Shown in pieces: positions 31,311 to 38,454 of a stretch of DNA of 38,454 nucleotides. Made by a program: the position numbers and the translations under genes. Source of the DNA: Hyphomonadaceae bacterium (GTDB lineage: Bacteria > Pseudomonadota > Alphaproteobacteria > Caulobacterales > Hyphomonadaceae); assembly GCA_027485145.1 (NCBI GenBank), contig JAIXRO010000213.1, forward strand, positions 1 through 38,454, written 5' to 3'. Within the stretch, counting starts at the first letter, position 1. Each line of letters starts with the position of its first letter. The notes beneath the pieces are model-generated. The model was given only the letters and a program-made list of their open reading frames with translations, searched no databases and had not been told where the DNA came from.

Positions 31311-32999
31311 ATGAGCACACCGAAAGACGAAATAGCGCAAAACGCGGCGCAAAGCACCACAGCCCTGAATCCATTGCTGGGCGGCATTAACCGGCAGGAA
31401 CTGCTGGGCGCGGTGACGATGATGCTGCGCTCTTCCGTGACGAACCCGGTCACCACGGCCAAGGCGGCGCGCAAGATCGTTTCCGAGAACACGGAGATCC
31501 TGCTCGGAAAATCAAAGCGTGAGGCCGACAAGAAGGATCGCCGCTTCAAGGATCCGGCCTGGGAGCACAATCCCTTCTACCGGCGCGGCATGCAGTCTTT
31601 CCTGGCCACCCAGGAACACCTCCATGACTGGGTCAGCGAGATCAAGCTGAGCGAACTGGAACACGCCCGCGCGAAATTCGTGATGGGCATGATCACGGAC
31701 GCGCTTGCGCCGACCAATACACTTATCGGAAACCCCGCGGCGACGAAACGCGTGGTGGATTCGGGCGGGCTTTCCCTGCTCAAGGGCATGAAGAATCTTT
31801 ACGACGACCTGACCAAGAATGGCGGGCTGCCGTCACAGGTGGACAAGCGCCCTTTCAAGGTGGGCGAAAACCTCGCCGTCTCGCACGGCTCGGTCGTCTG
31901 GAAGAACGAGATGCTGGAGTTGATCCAGTACGCCCCGACGACGGAAAAGGTGTACAAGACACCGATCCTGATCATCCCGCCGCAGATCAACAAGTTCTAT
32001 GCGATGGACCTGACGCCGATGACGTCGATGGTTCAGTTTCTCCTGGCGATGGAGCAGCAGACGTTCGTCATCTCTTGGCGCAATCCGCGCAAGGAGCATC
32101 GAAACTGGGGACTGTCCGACTACATCGACAGCCTGATTCAGGCGACCGAAGTCATCCGCAAGATCACCAAGTCGCCGAAGATCAACGTCTCGGGCGCCTG
32201 TTCGGGCGGGATCACGACAGCGACATTTGCGAGCCTTCTGGCCGCGGCTGGCGACAAGCGCATCAACGCGCTGACCTTCATGGTGTGTGTGCTCAACCCA
32301 CAGAAGGACGACAGCGATATCGGGCAGATCGTGTCGGACGGCAGTCTCGAGATCGCTCGCAAAATGTCCAAGGCGCGCGGCATCCTTAAAGGTGATGACC
32401 TTGCCCGGATGTTCGCCTGGATGCGCCCGAACGACCTGATCTGGAACTATGTCGTCAACAACTACCTGATGGGTGAAGACCCGCCGCCCTATGACGTGTT
32501 GTTCTGGAATAATGACACAACGAACCTGCCGGCCCAGCTCCATTCGGACTATCTGGATGTTGCCCTGCACCAACCCTTCGATCATCCGGGTACGGTGGAA
32601 GTGGCAGGCCATTTGGCCGACTTGCGCAAGGTGACCGCCGACGCCTTCGTCGTGGCCGGCCTGACGGATCACATCACGCCCTGGAAAGCCTGTTACCGGA
32701 CGCCGGCCTTGCTGGGCTCGAAAAATGTCGAGTTCGTGCTGTCTTCCAGCGGTCACCTGCAGTCCCTCATCAATCCGCCCGGGAATCCGAAGGCGAAGTA
32801 TTTCCGCAGTACACAGATCAAGCCGACACCGGATGAATGGGCGGCAGGCGCCGAGGAGCACGCAGGTTCATGGTGGCCGCGTTGGGGCGAGTGGCTGAAA
32901 GAGCGGGCCGGGGCGCAGAAGCCCGCGCCGAAGACGGTTGGAAGCGCCTCCTTCCCACCCCTCTATTCGGCCCCCGGCCGCTATGTATTCAACGATTGA
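31311..32999 (+). CDS. phaC: Poly(3-hydroxyalkanoate) synthase, class II-type
   Basis: The 562-residue synthase polymerises (R)-3-hydroxyacyl-CoA into PHA at the granule surface. The lipase-like box SGACSGG gives catalytic Cys297; Asp453 in GLTDHITPW and His482 in SSGHLQS complete the triad. The GACSGG box, size and lack of a PhaE/PhaR partner fit the class II (medium-chain) group more than class I, which usually has GYCxGG. Substrate length is still inferred. GGGAGG lies 6 bases before the ATG; an upstream ATG at 31275 lacks one. phaZ follows after 23 bp. Confidence 0.93.
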   Translation: MSTPKDEIAQNAAQSTTALNPLLGGINRQELLGAVTMMLRSSVTNPVTTAKAARKIVSENTEILLGKSKREADKKDRRFKDPAWEHNPFYRRGMQSFLATQEHLHDWVSEIKLSELEHARAKFVMGMITDALAPTNTLIGNPAATKRVVDSGGLSLLKGMKNLYDDLTKNGGLPSQVDKRPFKVGENLAVSHGSVVWKNEMLELIQYAPTTEKVYKTPILIIPPQINKFYAMDLTPMTSMVQFLLAMEQQTFVISWRNPRKEHRNWGLSDYIDSLIQATEVIRKITKSPKINVSGACSGGITTATFASLLAAAGDKRINALTFMVCVLNPQKDDSDIGQIVSDGSLEIARKMSKARGILKGDDLARMFAWMRPNDLIWNYVVNNYLMGEDPPPYDVLFWNNDTTNLPAQLHSDYLDVALHQPFDHPGTVEVAGHLADLRKVTADAFVVAGLTDHITPWKACYRTPALLGSKNVEFVLSSSGHLQSLINPPGNPKAKYFRSTQIKPTPDEWAAGAEEHAGSWWPRWGEWLKERAGAQKPAPKTVGSASFPPLYSAPGRYVFND

Positions 33000-33022
33000 A
33001 TCCAGACGAAAGACACAGACTG

Positions 33023-33853
33023 ATGGCCAGCCCGAAGCGTATTCCGGAAATCACGATGCAGGACCTCGACGGCGTCCTGTTGCGCACGGCCTACTGGCCT
33101 GTGCCTGGAACGGCGTCTGAGCTTCCGCTGGTTTTCTTCAACGGCATCGGCGCCAACCTGGAGCTGACCCTCGGGCTGGGTGACATGTTCCCCGATCGTG
33201 AGATTCTCACATTCGATGTGCCCGGAGTAGGGCTGAGCCCGGTTACGCAGTGGCCTTACCGGCACTGGATGGCGGCCCGCTGGGCGCGCAAACTCTCGGA
33301 CCGGCTTGGCTTTGAATCCGTCGATGTAATGGGCGTGTCGTGGGGCGGCGCGCTCGCGCAGCAGTTCGCGTTCCAGTATCGCAACCGCGTCAACAAGCTC
33401 ATCCTGTGCGCAACGTCATCCGGCATGACCATGATCCCGGGCCGTCCGGCATCCCTGTCCAAGATGGTGGACACACGCCGCTATACCGACCCTGACTACA
33501 TGCGCGAGAATTTTGCGACGTTGTACGGCGACATGGCGGATCCGTCTGCGGACAATCACATCGGCAACCTGCTGCCGCCGGATCCGAAAGGCTATCTCTA
33601 CCAACTCCTGGCGTTTGCCGGTTGGTCCAGCTTGCCGTTCATCCGCTTCGTCAAGATGCCGACGCTGGTGATGATGGGCGACAAGGACAGCATCGTTCCG
33701 CTCGTGAACGGTCAAATCCTGACCTGGGCGCTGCCCGACGCGCGCCTGCACGTGGTCGAAGGTGGCGGTCACCTGTTTCTCGTCACACGCGCAACTGAAA
33801 CGGCGGGCGTGATCAACGACTTCCTCAAAGAGCCGCTTTCGAAGGCGGCCTAG
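33023..33853 (+). CDS. phaZ: Intracellular poly(3-hydroxyalkanoate) depolymerase
   Basis: The 276-residue alpha/beta hydrolase has catalytic Ser106 in GVSWGGA, Asp222 in GDKDSIV and His250 in GGGHLF. There is no signal peptide, so it acts on intracellular polymer. Sequence style (FFNGIGANLEL, FDVPGVGLS) and position behind phaC match the PhaZ of medium-chain PHA clusters, which mobilises stored 3-hydroxyacids. The start is set from the family and the gap after phaC; the Shine-Dalgarno is weak (AAAGA). Its TAG stop shares CTAG at 33850-33853 with the stop of the convergent acyl-CoA synthetase gene. Confidence 0.9.
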   Translation: MASPKRIPEITMQDLDGVLLRTAYWPVPGTASELPLVFFNGIGANLELTLGLGDMFPDREILTFDVPGVGLSPVTQWPYRHWMAARWARKLSDRLGFESVDVMGVSWGGALAQQFAFQYRNRVNKLILCATSSGMTMIPGRPASLSKMVDTRRYTDPDYMRENFATLYGDMADPSADNHIGNLLPPDPKGYLYQLLAFAGWSSLPFIRFVKMPTLVMMGDKDSIVPLVNGQILTWALPDARLHVVEGGGHLFLVTRATETAGVINDFLKEPLSKAA

Positions 33854-35436
33854 TCGGCCATCAACCGTTCGGCTTCGTTTCGGACGGCGCTGTAATCGAC
33901 TTTGCCGGTGCCGAGCACAGGAATCTGGCCCACCTTGAATACGCGGCGCGGGACCGAGATTTCCGGCACACCGTGGGTTTGCGCCCATTCGAGGATCGGA
34001 CTGCGGGACGCTTCGGGTGCTTCGCTCAGCAGCACGACCTGTTCGCCTTTCTTCGGGTCCGGAAGTGTCACGGCGGCGTGCATGTGATCTGGCCAAACGG
34101 CAGCCGCGCAGTTTTCAACAACGGCAAGTGACACCATTTCGCCGCCGATCTTCGCGAAACGCTTCACCCGTCCGAGAATCTTGATGAAGCCGTCCGAGTC
34201 GATATCGACGATATCGCCGGTATCATGCCAGCCATCCGTAAGGCGTTCGATGACGCCGGGATTGGTCGGGCGAAGGTAGCCCATCATGATGTTCGGACCG
34301 CGGATATGCAGGCGCCCGCCTTCGGGCATGCCTTCGACGGGAACGAGCTTCGATTCCATGCCGGCCATCAGTTGGCCAACGGTGCCCGGCTTGTTGTTTT
34401 CCCATTGGTTCGCCGCGACGACGGGTGACGCTTCGGTGGCGCCGTAACCTTCCAGGATTTCAATATTGAACTTGCGGCGCACATAGGCGCGCGTTTCGTC
34501 TTTCACACGTTCGGCGCCGCACACCGCAAGGCGGATGGAGTCGAGGTCTCCCTCGGCGCCGGTGCGAGCATATTGCGAGATGAAGGTGTCAGTCGCGAGC
34601 AGAATGGTCGCGCCGCTCTCGCGGATGCGGCGCACGATTTCCTTCGGTTGCAGCGGCGAGGGATGGAACAGGACCTTGATGCCGCCAATCAGCGGCAGGA
34701 TCGCGCCAACCGTCAGACCGAAGCAGTGAAAAGTCGGCAGCGGATTGAAAACAATATCCGTATCCGGACTAAGCCCGATATGCGCGCGAACCTGTTCGAC
34801 GTTGGCCATGACGTTCTCATGGCTGAGCACAACGCCTTTCGGCTCGCCTTCGGTGCCGGATGTGAACAGGATGACACCGGGCTGCTTGTGATGCAGTGGT
34901 GCGCCGATCACGCTCGGAAGCGCCGGGCCGGCCAGGGCATTCAGCTTGTCGCCGAGGCTCAGCTTTTCGCGCAGGTCGTCCAGATAGATGATCTCGACAA
35001 CTTTCGAGAGCTCTGAGATCAGGTCCTGCAGGCCGCCAAGTTCCACGAACTTGTGTGCCGTGATCAATCGTTTGACCTTTGCCGCCCGCATGGCGGATTT
35101 GAGGTTTTTCGAGCCGGCCGTGAAATTCAGCATGGCGGGCACGCGGCCATAGGCTGTGAGGGCAAAGAATCCGATCACGGCGCCCGCGCCGGTCGGCAAC
35201 ATCACGCCAACCGATTCTCCGCGCCGGGTGCCTTTCCTGAGCGCAGAGCCCAGTCCGTAGGCGGCGCGGATGATTTCCTTGTAGGTCAGGACGCGTTCAT
35301 CGCCATCGACGAGAATCGCTTTGCCTTCTCCGAACTCGCGCGCAGCGCGGCGCAGGGCGGTGAACAGATTGATCCGAGTGCGGTCCGGCTGATAGGTCAG
35401 CGGCGCCGGCACGATCGGCTGAAGGGGTTGTTGCAT
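33850..35436 (-). CDS. Acyl-CoA/acyl-ACP synthetase (AMP-binding)
   Basis: The 528-residue ANL-superfamily ligase has the P-loop FTSGTEGEPKG (191-201), GYGATE (330-335), WHDTGD (403-408) and a C-terminal catalytic lysine in LGTGKVDY. It activates a carboxylate to an acyl-adenylate, then passes it to CoA or another carrier. The sequence resembles the ligase half of Aas (2-acylglycerophosphoethanolamine acyltransferase/acyl-ACP synthetase) without the acyltransferase half. Next to phaC/phaZ it could recycle depolymerised hydroxyacids or charge alkane-derived fatty acids. It is convergent with phaZ, with overlapping stops, and divergent from lipA. Confidence 0.88.
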   Translation of the reverse strand: MQQPLQPIVPAPLTYQPDRTRINLFTALRRAAREFGEGKAILVDGDERVLTYKEIIRAAYGLGSALRKGTRRGESVGVMLPTGAGAVIGFFALTAYGRVPAMLNFTAGSKNLKSAMRAAKVKRLITAHKFVELGGLQDLISELSKVVEIIYLDDLREKLSLGDKLNALAGPALPSVIGAPLHHKQPGVILFTSGTEGEPKGVVLSHENVMANVEQVRAHIGLSPDTDIVFNPLPTFHCFGLTVGAILPLIGGIKVLFHPSPLQPKEIVRRIRESGATILLATDTFISQYARTGAEGDLDSIRLAVCGAERVKDETRAYVRRKFNIEILEGYGATEASPVVAANQWENNKPGTVGQLMAGMESKLVPVEGMPEGGRLHIRGPNIMMGYLRPTNPGVIERLTDGWHDTGDIVDIDSDGFIKILGRVKRFAKIGGEMVSLAVVENCAAAVWPDHMHAAVTLPDPKKGEQVVLLSEAPEASRSPILEWAQTHGVPEISVPRRVFKVGQIPVLGTGKVDYSAVRNEAERLMAD

Positions 35437-35523
35437 CGGGTTGGCCCTGACTTGTTTCGTCCCAGTCTCGTTTTGTGTAATATTCTGTCACTTAGCGTCA
35501 TCCAAGCAAGGATTATTGCAAGA

Positions 35524-35535
35524 CTGCATATGCAG
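35524..35535. promoter_or_regulatory. 12-bp palindrome in the acyl-CoA synthetase/lipA divergent region
   Basis: CTGCATATGCAG is a perfect palindrome 53 bp before lipA and 88 bp before the synthetase start. It is a candidate binding site for a dimeric regulator. The rest of this 152-bp gap is AT-richer, but no clear sigma-70 pair was fixed. Confidence 0.35.
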
Positions 35536-35588
35536 CCTGCGCGACGCGGCGCTTGCTGAATCGCTCTCCGGGCGCCATTTTGACCGGA

Positions 35589-36557
35589 ATGCCAAACCTC
35601 ATCGATCTGAAATCCAACACGCCCCGCCCGCGCCACCCCGAGAAACAGGGGCGTCCGGACACACCCTTGATGCGAAAGCCCGATTGGATTCGCGTCAAGG
35701 CGCCCACATCCAAGGGGTATGCCGAGACGCGCGAGATCGTGAAATCCAAGGGCCTGGTCACGGTCTGCGAGGAAGCCGGCTGCCCCAACATCGGCGAATG
35801 CTGGGACAAGAAGCACGCGACGATGATGATTCTCGGCGATGTGTGCACGCGCGCTTGTTCATTCTGCAACGTCGCGACGGGCAAGCCAAAGCCGGGCGTT
35901 GATTCGGACGAACCCCGCCGGGTGGGCGAAGCGGTCGCCGAGATGGGCCTCAGCCACGTCGTCATCACGTCAGTCGACCGGGACGACCTGGAAGATGGCG
36001 GCGCGATGCACTTCGTTCACACGATCAATTCCATCCGCGAACGCGCACCTGGCGCGACGATCGAGATTCTGACGCCCGATTTCCTGCGCAAGGATGGCTG
36101 GGAGAACCGCGTCATCGACGCGAAGCCAGACGTGTTCAACCACAACCTCGAGACCGTGCCGCGCCTTTACCTGACCATCCGTCCGGGCGCGCGTTACTTC
36201 CATTCCCTCCGGCTTCTGCAGAAAGTGAAGGACCGCGATCCCGCTCAGTTCACCAAGTCCGGCCTGATGGTGGGCCTTGGCGAAACGAAAGAAGAAGTCA
36301 TGCAGGTGATGGACGACATGCGCTCCGCAGGCGTCGATTTCATCACCATCGGCCAGTATCTGCAGCCAACACGAAAGCATGCAGCCATCGACCGGTTCGT
36401 GACACCGGATGAGTTCAAGTCCTACGAAGAGATCGCGCGCGCCAAAGGCTTTCTGATGGTCTCGGCCAGCCCGCTGACACGTTCGAGCCACCATGCGGGT
36501 GAAGACTTTGCCCAGCTGCGTGCAGCCCGTGAAGCGATGCTGGCGGCGCGCAAGTAA
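35589..36557 (+). CDS. lipA: Lipoyl synthase
   Basis: The 322-residue radical-SAM enzyme inserts two sulfurs into octanoyl chains on E2 and H proteins. Cys60, Cys65 and Cys71 ([12 protein letters not shown]) bind the auxiliary [4Fe-4S] cluster. Cys86, Cys90 and Cys93 (CTRACSFC) bind the SAM cluster, and the C-terminal RSSHHA supplies the Ser ligand. The N-terminal basic RPRHPEKQ and PDWIRVKAP segments are typical. ATG 35589 is chosen from the family; ATG 35553 would add 12 atypical residues. The Shine-Dalgarno is weak. A COQ10-like gene follows after 3 bp, as in related alphaproteobacteria. Confidence 0.96.
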   Translation: MPNLIDLKSNTPRPRHPEKQGRPDTPLMRKPDWIRVKAPTSKGYAETREIVKSKGLVTVCEEAGCPNIGECWDKKHATMMILGDVCTRACSFCNVATGKPKPGVDSDEPRRVGEAVAEMGLSHVVITSVDRDDLEDGGAMHFVHTINSIRERAPGATIEILTPDFLRKDGWENRVIDAKPDVFNHNLETVPRLYLTIRPGARYFHSLRLLQKVKDRDPAQFTKSGLMVGLGETKEEVMQVMDDMRSAGVDFITIGQYLQPTRKHAAIDRFVTPDEFKSYEEIARAKGFLMVSASPLTRSSHHAGEDFAQLRAAREAMLAARK

Positions 36558-36560
36558 GGG

Positions 36561-37034
36561 ATGCCACGCTTCTCGAAATCGATCCGCGTGCCCTATGGGC
36601 CGGCCGAGTGTTTTCAGCTCGTGTCCGACATTGCGAAGTATCCGGACTTCATCCGCTGGATCACAGCCATGCGCGTGTCCGGATTGCGCGAGATCCAGCC
36701 AGGTGTCACCGAAAGCCAGGGCGAGGCGATGGTCGGCTTCAAGGGTTTCACCGAGCGCTTCACCACGCAGGTTGTCGCCGACGACCCGGCAAAGCGCGTG
36801 ACGGCCTCACTTGTGCGCGGCCCCTTCCGGAAACTGTTCGCCGAATGGCGCATCTTCGAAACGGTCGGCGGCGCCACCGACATCTCGCTCGAGATCGACT
36901 ACGAATTCCGCAATCCGGTGATCGGCTTCCTGGCTGCCGCGAACCACGACCTGGCGGTGGACCGCATCCTTAATGCGTTCCTGCTGGAGGCGCAGAAACG
37001 CTTCGGTCAGCCTAGCGCATCTGCGCCTGGATAA
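36561..37034 (+). CDS. SRPBCC protein, COQ10/RatA type
   Basis: The 157-residue START-like (SRPBCC) protein begins with PRFSKSIRVPYGPAECFQLV and contains the YPDFIRW motif of the COQ10/RatA family. Mitochondrial COQ10 binds ubiquinone and supports respiration. E. coli RatA was described as a ribosome-association toxin, but quinone binding is the more likely role in an alphaproteobacterium. It begins 3 bp after lipA, so it is almost certainly co-transcribed. Its last 23 bases overlap the convergent CinA-type gene. Confidence 0.9.
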   Translation: MPRFSKSIRVPYGPAECFQLVSDIAKYPDFIRWITAMRVSGLREIQPGVTESQGEAMVGFKGFTERFTTQVVADDPAKRVTASLVRGPFRKLFAEWRIFETVGGATDISLEIDYEFRNPVIGFLAAANHDLAVDRILNAFLLEAQKRFGQPSASAPG

Positions 37035-37503
37035 GGCCGAGTGCGGTGTCGACGGCCGCCATTCGGATCGCGTCGCGGCCGATCTCGCCAAGTTGGAGAT
37101 GCTCGTGAATGATTGCCCGGTTCTCGCGGGCGCAGGCGATGTGCACGGTGCCGACCGGTTTCATCTTCGTGCCGCCGCCCGGGCCTGCCACGCCGGTGAT
37201 ACCGACGGCGATATTCGCGCGGCTGTTGCCAAGGGCGCCTTCGGCCATCATCCGCGCCACAGGTTCGGAGACGGCGCCATAGTCTGCCAGCGCGTCACCG
37301 GGCACGCCCAGCATCTCTTCCTTTGCCCGGTTCGAATAGGTCACGAAGCCGCGCTCGAAAACGCTGGAGGAGCCGGGGATTTCGGTAAAGAGGGCGGCGA
37401 GCAGACCGCCCGTGCAGCTTTCAGCGGTGGCGATCTTCAGACGCGCCTGTTCGGCATCGTCTAGGATCAGCAGGGCGAGATTGCGCAGGCGTTCTGGAAA
37501 CAT
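37012..37503 (-). CDS. CinA C-terminal-type protein (nicotinamide-nucleotide amidohydrolase PncC)
   Basis: The 163-residue stand-alone CinA C-terminal domain has the active-site segment TAESCTGGLLA (Ser29), the Lys-containing SNRAKEEMLGV and the glycine-rich ITGVAGPGGGT loop. PncC deamidates nicotinamide mononucleotide to nicotinate mononucleotide in NAD salvage. The N-terminal molybdopterin-binding-like domain of full-length CinA is absent, as in E. coli PncC. TAGGAAA lies 6-7 bases before the ATG. It overlaps the 3' end of the COQ10-like gene by 23 bases in convergent orientation, and is 20 bp downstream of the enoyl-CoA hydratase gene on the same strand. Confidence 0.9.
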   Translation of the reverse strand: MFPERLRNLALLILDDAEQARLKIATAESCTGGLLAALFTEIPGSSSVFERGFVTYSNRAKEEMLGVPGDALADYGAVSEPVARMMAEGALGNSRANIAVGITGVAGPGGGTKMKPVGTVHIACARENRAIIHEHLQLGEIGRDAIRMAAVDTALGLIQAQMR

Positions 37504-37523
37504 GGCGCTTTCCTACAGGGCCG

Positions 37524-38309
37524 TCAGCGGCCCGTGAAGACCGGGTCGCGCTTCTCGATGAAGGCAGCGGCGCTTTCTTTGGCGTCCTCGGTCTGCATCA
37601 GCTTTCGGATTTCCGTGATCGCCCACCTGCCGGTATCGCGCCAGTCGGGGTCCAGGGTGCGGCGAAGGCCGGCTTTCAACGCCTTGACGGCTTGTGGTGG
37701 GTTGGCCGCGATCTTCTCTGCGATTCCCAAAGCGGTCGGCAACAGGTCTACTTGCGGAACGACCCGGCTGACGAGGCCGATCGCTTTCGCTTCAGCGGCG
37801 TCGATGATGTCGCCCGTGAACAGCAGTTCGCTGGCTTTCTCCCGGCCGACGAGCTGCGCGAGGCGGCCAAGTCCGGGGGCATCGCAGCAGAGGCCGCGCT
37901 TGACGAAAATCTCGCCCCATTTGGCGGTATCGGCCATGACGCGGATGTCCGCCATGATCGACAGCTCCGCGCCCCAGCCGAGCGCGAACCCGTTGATCGC
38001 TGCGATGACCGGAATGTCCGTATGCAGAAGGGCGTCCGCCGCCGGCGTGAGGCCGCCGGTATCCTTGGCCTTGGCGGCGCGCTCCGGGGTCACCGGTGCG
38101 CCCTTCGAGAGGATCTTCTTTACATCGTCGCCGGAACAGAAGGCGCGCGTGCCCGCGCCGGTGATGACAATCGCGCGTGCCTCGGAGGTCCGAACGGCAG
38201 TCTCCAGCGCGTCGTAGAGCTCATAGTCGAGCGAGTTCATCGCTTCTGGCCGGTTCAAGGTGAGGACGGTCACGTGACCGCGATGCTCGGTGAGCAGGAT
38301 GTCGGACAT
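37524..38309 (-). CDS. Enoyl-CoA hydratase/isomerase family protein
   Basis: The 261-residue crotonase-fold protein has the CoA/oxyanion segment SGDDVKKIL (about 59-67), the second oxyanion loop INGFALGWGAELS, with Glu at the first catalytic position, and a GEIFVKRGLCCDAPG segment carrying further acidic residues. It probably hydrates or isomerises 2-enoyl-CoA, but crotonases vary widely. The double Cys in GLCCDAPG is uncommon. GGGAG lies upstream of the ATG at 38309 but is locked in a hairpin. It could feed or drain hydroxyacyl-CoA for the PHA genes; that is inference. Confidence 0.88.
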   Translation of the reverse strand: MSDILLTEHRGHVTVLTLNRPEAMNSLDYELYDALETAVRTSEARAIVITGAGTRAFCSGDDVKKILSKGAPVTPERAAKAKDTGGLTPAADALLHTDIPVIAAINGFALGWGAELSIMADIRVMADTAKWGEIFVKRGLCCDAPGLGRLAQLVGREKASELLFTGDIIDAAEAKAIGLVSRVVPQVDLLPTALGIAEKIAANPPQAVKALKAGLRRTLDPDWRDTGRWAITEIRKLMQTEDAKESAAAFIEKRDPVFTGR

Positions 38310-38315
38310 GGCGTT

Positions 38316-38339
38316 TCTCCCGGTATGTTTTACGGGAGA
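38316..38339 (-). promoter_or_regulatory. Hairpin sequestering the enoyl-CoA hydratase RBS
   Basis: On the minus-strand mRNA TCTCCCG (38339-38333) pairs with CGGGAGA (38322-38316) around a 10-nt AT-rich loop. The GGGAGA arm is the Shine-Dalgarno, 6 nt before the ATG at 38309. Confidence 0.55.
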
Positions 38340-38368
38340 GTGTCACGAAGCGCCCGGGGTGAAAATGT

Positions 38369-38420
38369 TGTCGCGGCGTCAGTCGCGACAGGCAGGCGCG
38401 CGGCGGGTGCCACGCGCCTG
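38369..38420 (-). terminator. Two tandem hairpins, probable terminator of the right-edge gene
   Basis: CAGGCGCG/CGCGCCTG (38393-38400/38413-38420, loop 12) and TGTCGCG/CGCGACA (38369-38375/38384-38390, loop 8) lie directly after a minus-strand stop at 38427. ACATTTTC follows on that strand. They would insulate the enoyl-CoA hydratase leader. Confidence 0.5.
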
Positions 38421-38426
38421 TCAAAG

Positions 38427-38454
38427 TCAGCGGGTTTCGATCTTCCATTCGACC
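38427..38454 (-). CDS. Possible C-terminal tail of a minus-strand gene
   Basis: Reading inward from the right edge, an open frame gives VEWKIETR and then TGA at 38427-38429. The hairpins directly after it support a real gene end, but eight residues are too few to identify a product. Confidence 0.3.

Noticed and set aside
36561-37034. Toxin of a toxin-antitoxin pair (RatA annotation)
   Set aside because: No RatB/RnfH-like antitoxin neighbour. The lipA linkage and alphaproteobacterial context favour a COQ10-like quinone role.
1-38454. CRISPR array, tRNA/rRNA, transposase, integrase or prophage genes
   Set aside because: Gaps are short and none shows regular repeats, a cloverleaf or rRNA-like sequence; no coding frame matches mobile-element enzymes.

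Overview
The window is a compact, GC-rich (about 60-65% by eye) stretch of bacterial chromosome. Gene content and order point to an alphaproteobacterium. The clues are the erpA/dgt/SPOR/nagZ/scpA/scpB block, PstA with a long N-terminal extension, a pst-phoU-phoB operon, an HslV with a pre-sequence before its catalytic Thr, and a COQ10-like gene behind lipA. Marine hydrocarbon-using Hyphomonadaceae (Hyphomonas-like) would fit, but that placement is inference. I see 38 intact genes, a 5'-truncated gene at the left edge and a possible 8-codon gene tail at the right edge. No tRNA, rRNA, CRISPR, IS element or prophage gene was recognised. No gap between genes exceeds about 205 bp; the longest (10821-11023) holds an inverted-repeat element.

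Layout. 1-2849: end of the ABC-F translation factor ettA and an amidase lipoprotein. 2862-5269 (minus): erpA, an unknown protein and an epoxide-hydrolase-type alpha/beta hydrolase. 5297-10208 (plus): dgt, then a tightly coupled envelope/chromosome-segregation operon of a SPOR protein, nagZ, scpA and scpB. 10212-13694 (minus): a DUF1287 exported protein, a nitroreductase, a CYP153-type cytochrome P450 and a DUF2244 membrane protein. 13739-20299: nth, an S41 protease lipoprotein with a small partner lipoprotein, an ATP-grasp enzyme, a PfkB-type adenosine kinase, a 2-hydroxychromene-2-carboxylate isomerase-like protein divergent from an HxlR regulator, and a lipoprotein. 20372-23443 (minus): hslV, a polytopic membrane protein and hslU, with the membrane gene wedged between the two protease subunits. 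23512-28803 (plus): a Pho box followed by pstC-pstA-pstB-phoU-phoB. 28837-35436: a dienelactone hydrolase-like protein and a polyhydroxyalkanoate (PHA) cluster of phasin, PhaD-like TetR regulator, class II-type PHA synthase, PHA depolymerase and a convergent acyl-CoA synthetase. 35589-38309: lipA, a COQ10/RatA-like protein, a CinA C-terminal-type amidohydrolase and an enoyl-CoA hydratase.

How the parts may connect. CYP153 enzymes hydroxylate medium-chain alkanes. The acyl-CoA synthetase, the enoyl-CoA hydratase and the medium-chain-type PHA synthase/depolymerase could take the resulting fatty acids into storage polymer. The neighbouring phosphate-starvation operon is suggestive because nutrient limitation commonly triggers PHA storage. 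This pathway link is inference from families and proximity.

The most unusual signals are at RNA and operon level. A textbook intrinsic-terminator hairpin between the P450 and nitroreductase genes contains the nitroreductase Shine-Dalgarno in its descending arm. A second gene (enoyl-CoA hydratase) has its Shine-Dalgarno locked in a hairpin. The membrane gene sits inside hslVU with its own box cluster before hslU. The phasin is fused to a helix-hairpin-helix domain. I did not find a clearly new multi-gene system.
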